Shown here: one piece after another, positions 57,185 through 57,259 of the stretch
Position numbering within the stretch: position 1 is the first letter of the stretch
How the letters are laid out: the number at the start of each line of letters is the position of its first letter
Assembly (NCBI GenBank): GCA_045577925.1
Contig: JAZNJH010000010.1
Coordinates: forward strand, 1 to 57,259
Origin: UBA4717 sp045577925
GTDB lineage: Bacteria; Bacillota; Clostridia; Oscillospirales; CAG-272
Reading direction: 5' to 3'
DNA length: 57,259 nt
The notes under the pieces: model-generated
The model's database searches: none
What the model saw: the letters and a program-made list of their open reading frames with translations, nothing else
What the model was told of the DNA's origin: nothing
Translations under genes and position numbers: made by a program

Positions 57185-57259
57185 ATAAAAATCATTCTTC
57201 GTTCCAGCTCAAGCTCGGGCTTCGCCCTCGCTTTCGCTTCCACTTCGAATGATTTTTAT
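57185..57259. repeat. 75-base inverted-repeat element at the window edge
   Basis: ATAAAAATCATTC (57185-57197) is the exact inverse of GAATGATTTTTAT (57247-57259). Inside are AGCTCAAGCT and GGGCTTCGCCC. It begins just after the second insertion-sequence-like end and may be its continuation, a small MITE or a terminator. Confidence 0.55.

Overview
The window looks like a chromosomal contig of a Gram-positive, endospore-forming member of the Clostridia (Bacillota). The evidence is an hrcA-grpE-dnaK-dnaJ operon behind a perfect CIRCE operator, the cluster yicC-remA-rpoZ-priA-def-fmt-yugP-rsmB-rlmN-prpC-prkC-rsgA, a SpoVM-like peptide of 29 residues, ftsEX with an M23 hydrolase, strong Shine-Dalgarno sites, many TTG starts and clear sigma-A promoters with 17-base spacers. 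The exact order or genus cannot be read from the sequence. No rRNA, CRISPR array or phage module was seen.

Layout. 1-138: the end of an IS30-type insertion sequence cut by the window edge. 196-5345: three tandem paralogous beta-helix proteins on the minus strand, each with its own promoter and terminator. 5585-9700: tRNA-Gln, then minus-strand upp, an RluA-type pseudouridine synthase and a sulfatase-fold LtaS-like enzyme. 9739-15324 (minus): gpsA and a cell-surface O-acylation set (DHHW protein, MBOAT, DUF4358-like lipoprotein, acyltransferase 3). 15613-17724: a secreted protein with an apparently dead NlpC/P60-like domain and a duplicated C-terminal module. 18091-21955: tRNA-Arg, rpsO, pnp and nadA, with structured leaders before rpsO and pnp. 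22660-34844: the long housekeeping operon, then spoVM. 35845-36096: tRNA-Met and tRNA-Glu. 36324-41746: a Dabb protein, two tandem solute-binding-like lipoproteins and an SGNH-hydrolase lipoprotein. 41813-47510 (minus): a CdaR/PucR-like regulator, ftsE, ftsX, an M23 hydrolase, an S41 protease and greA. 47611-55207 (minus): a membrane protein, rsmE, prmA and the heat-shock operon. 55328-57259: a zinc-ribbon protein, an 18-codon vestigial unit, a hairpin array, an orphan membrane protein and sequences resembling insertion-sequence ends.

How the genes fit together. Most are core functions: translation quality (def, fmt, rsmB, rlmN, rsgA, rsmE, prmA), RNA decay (pnp, YicC), chaperones, Ser/Thr signalling (PP2C plus PASTA kinase) and FtsEX-controlled wall cleavage. 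The accessory part is directed at the envelope and carbohydrates.

The most unusual signal is a family of three hairpin arrays (17799-18055, 36130-36300, 56083-56266). Short perfect inverted repeats are separated by a fixed spacer word (TGAAAT, TGGAAT or TGTAAT), the spacer orientation flips midway, and each array abuts a terminator of the same form. Two of those terminators end tRNA genes. I do not recognise a described element with this architecture.
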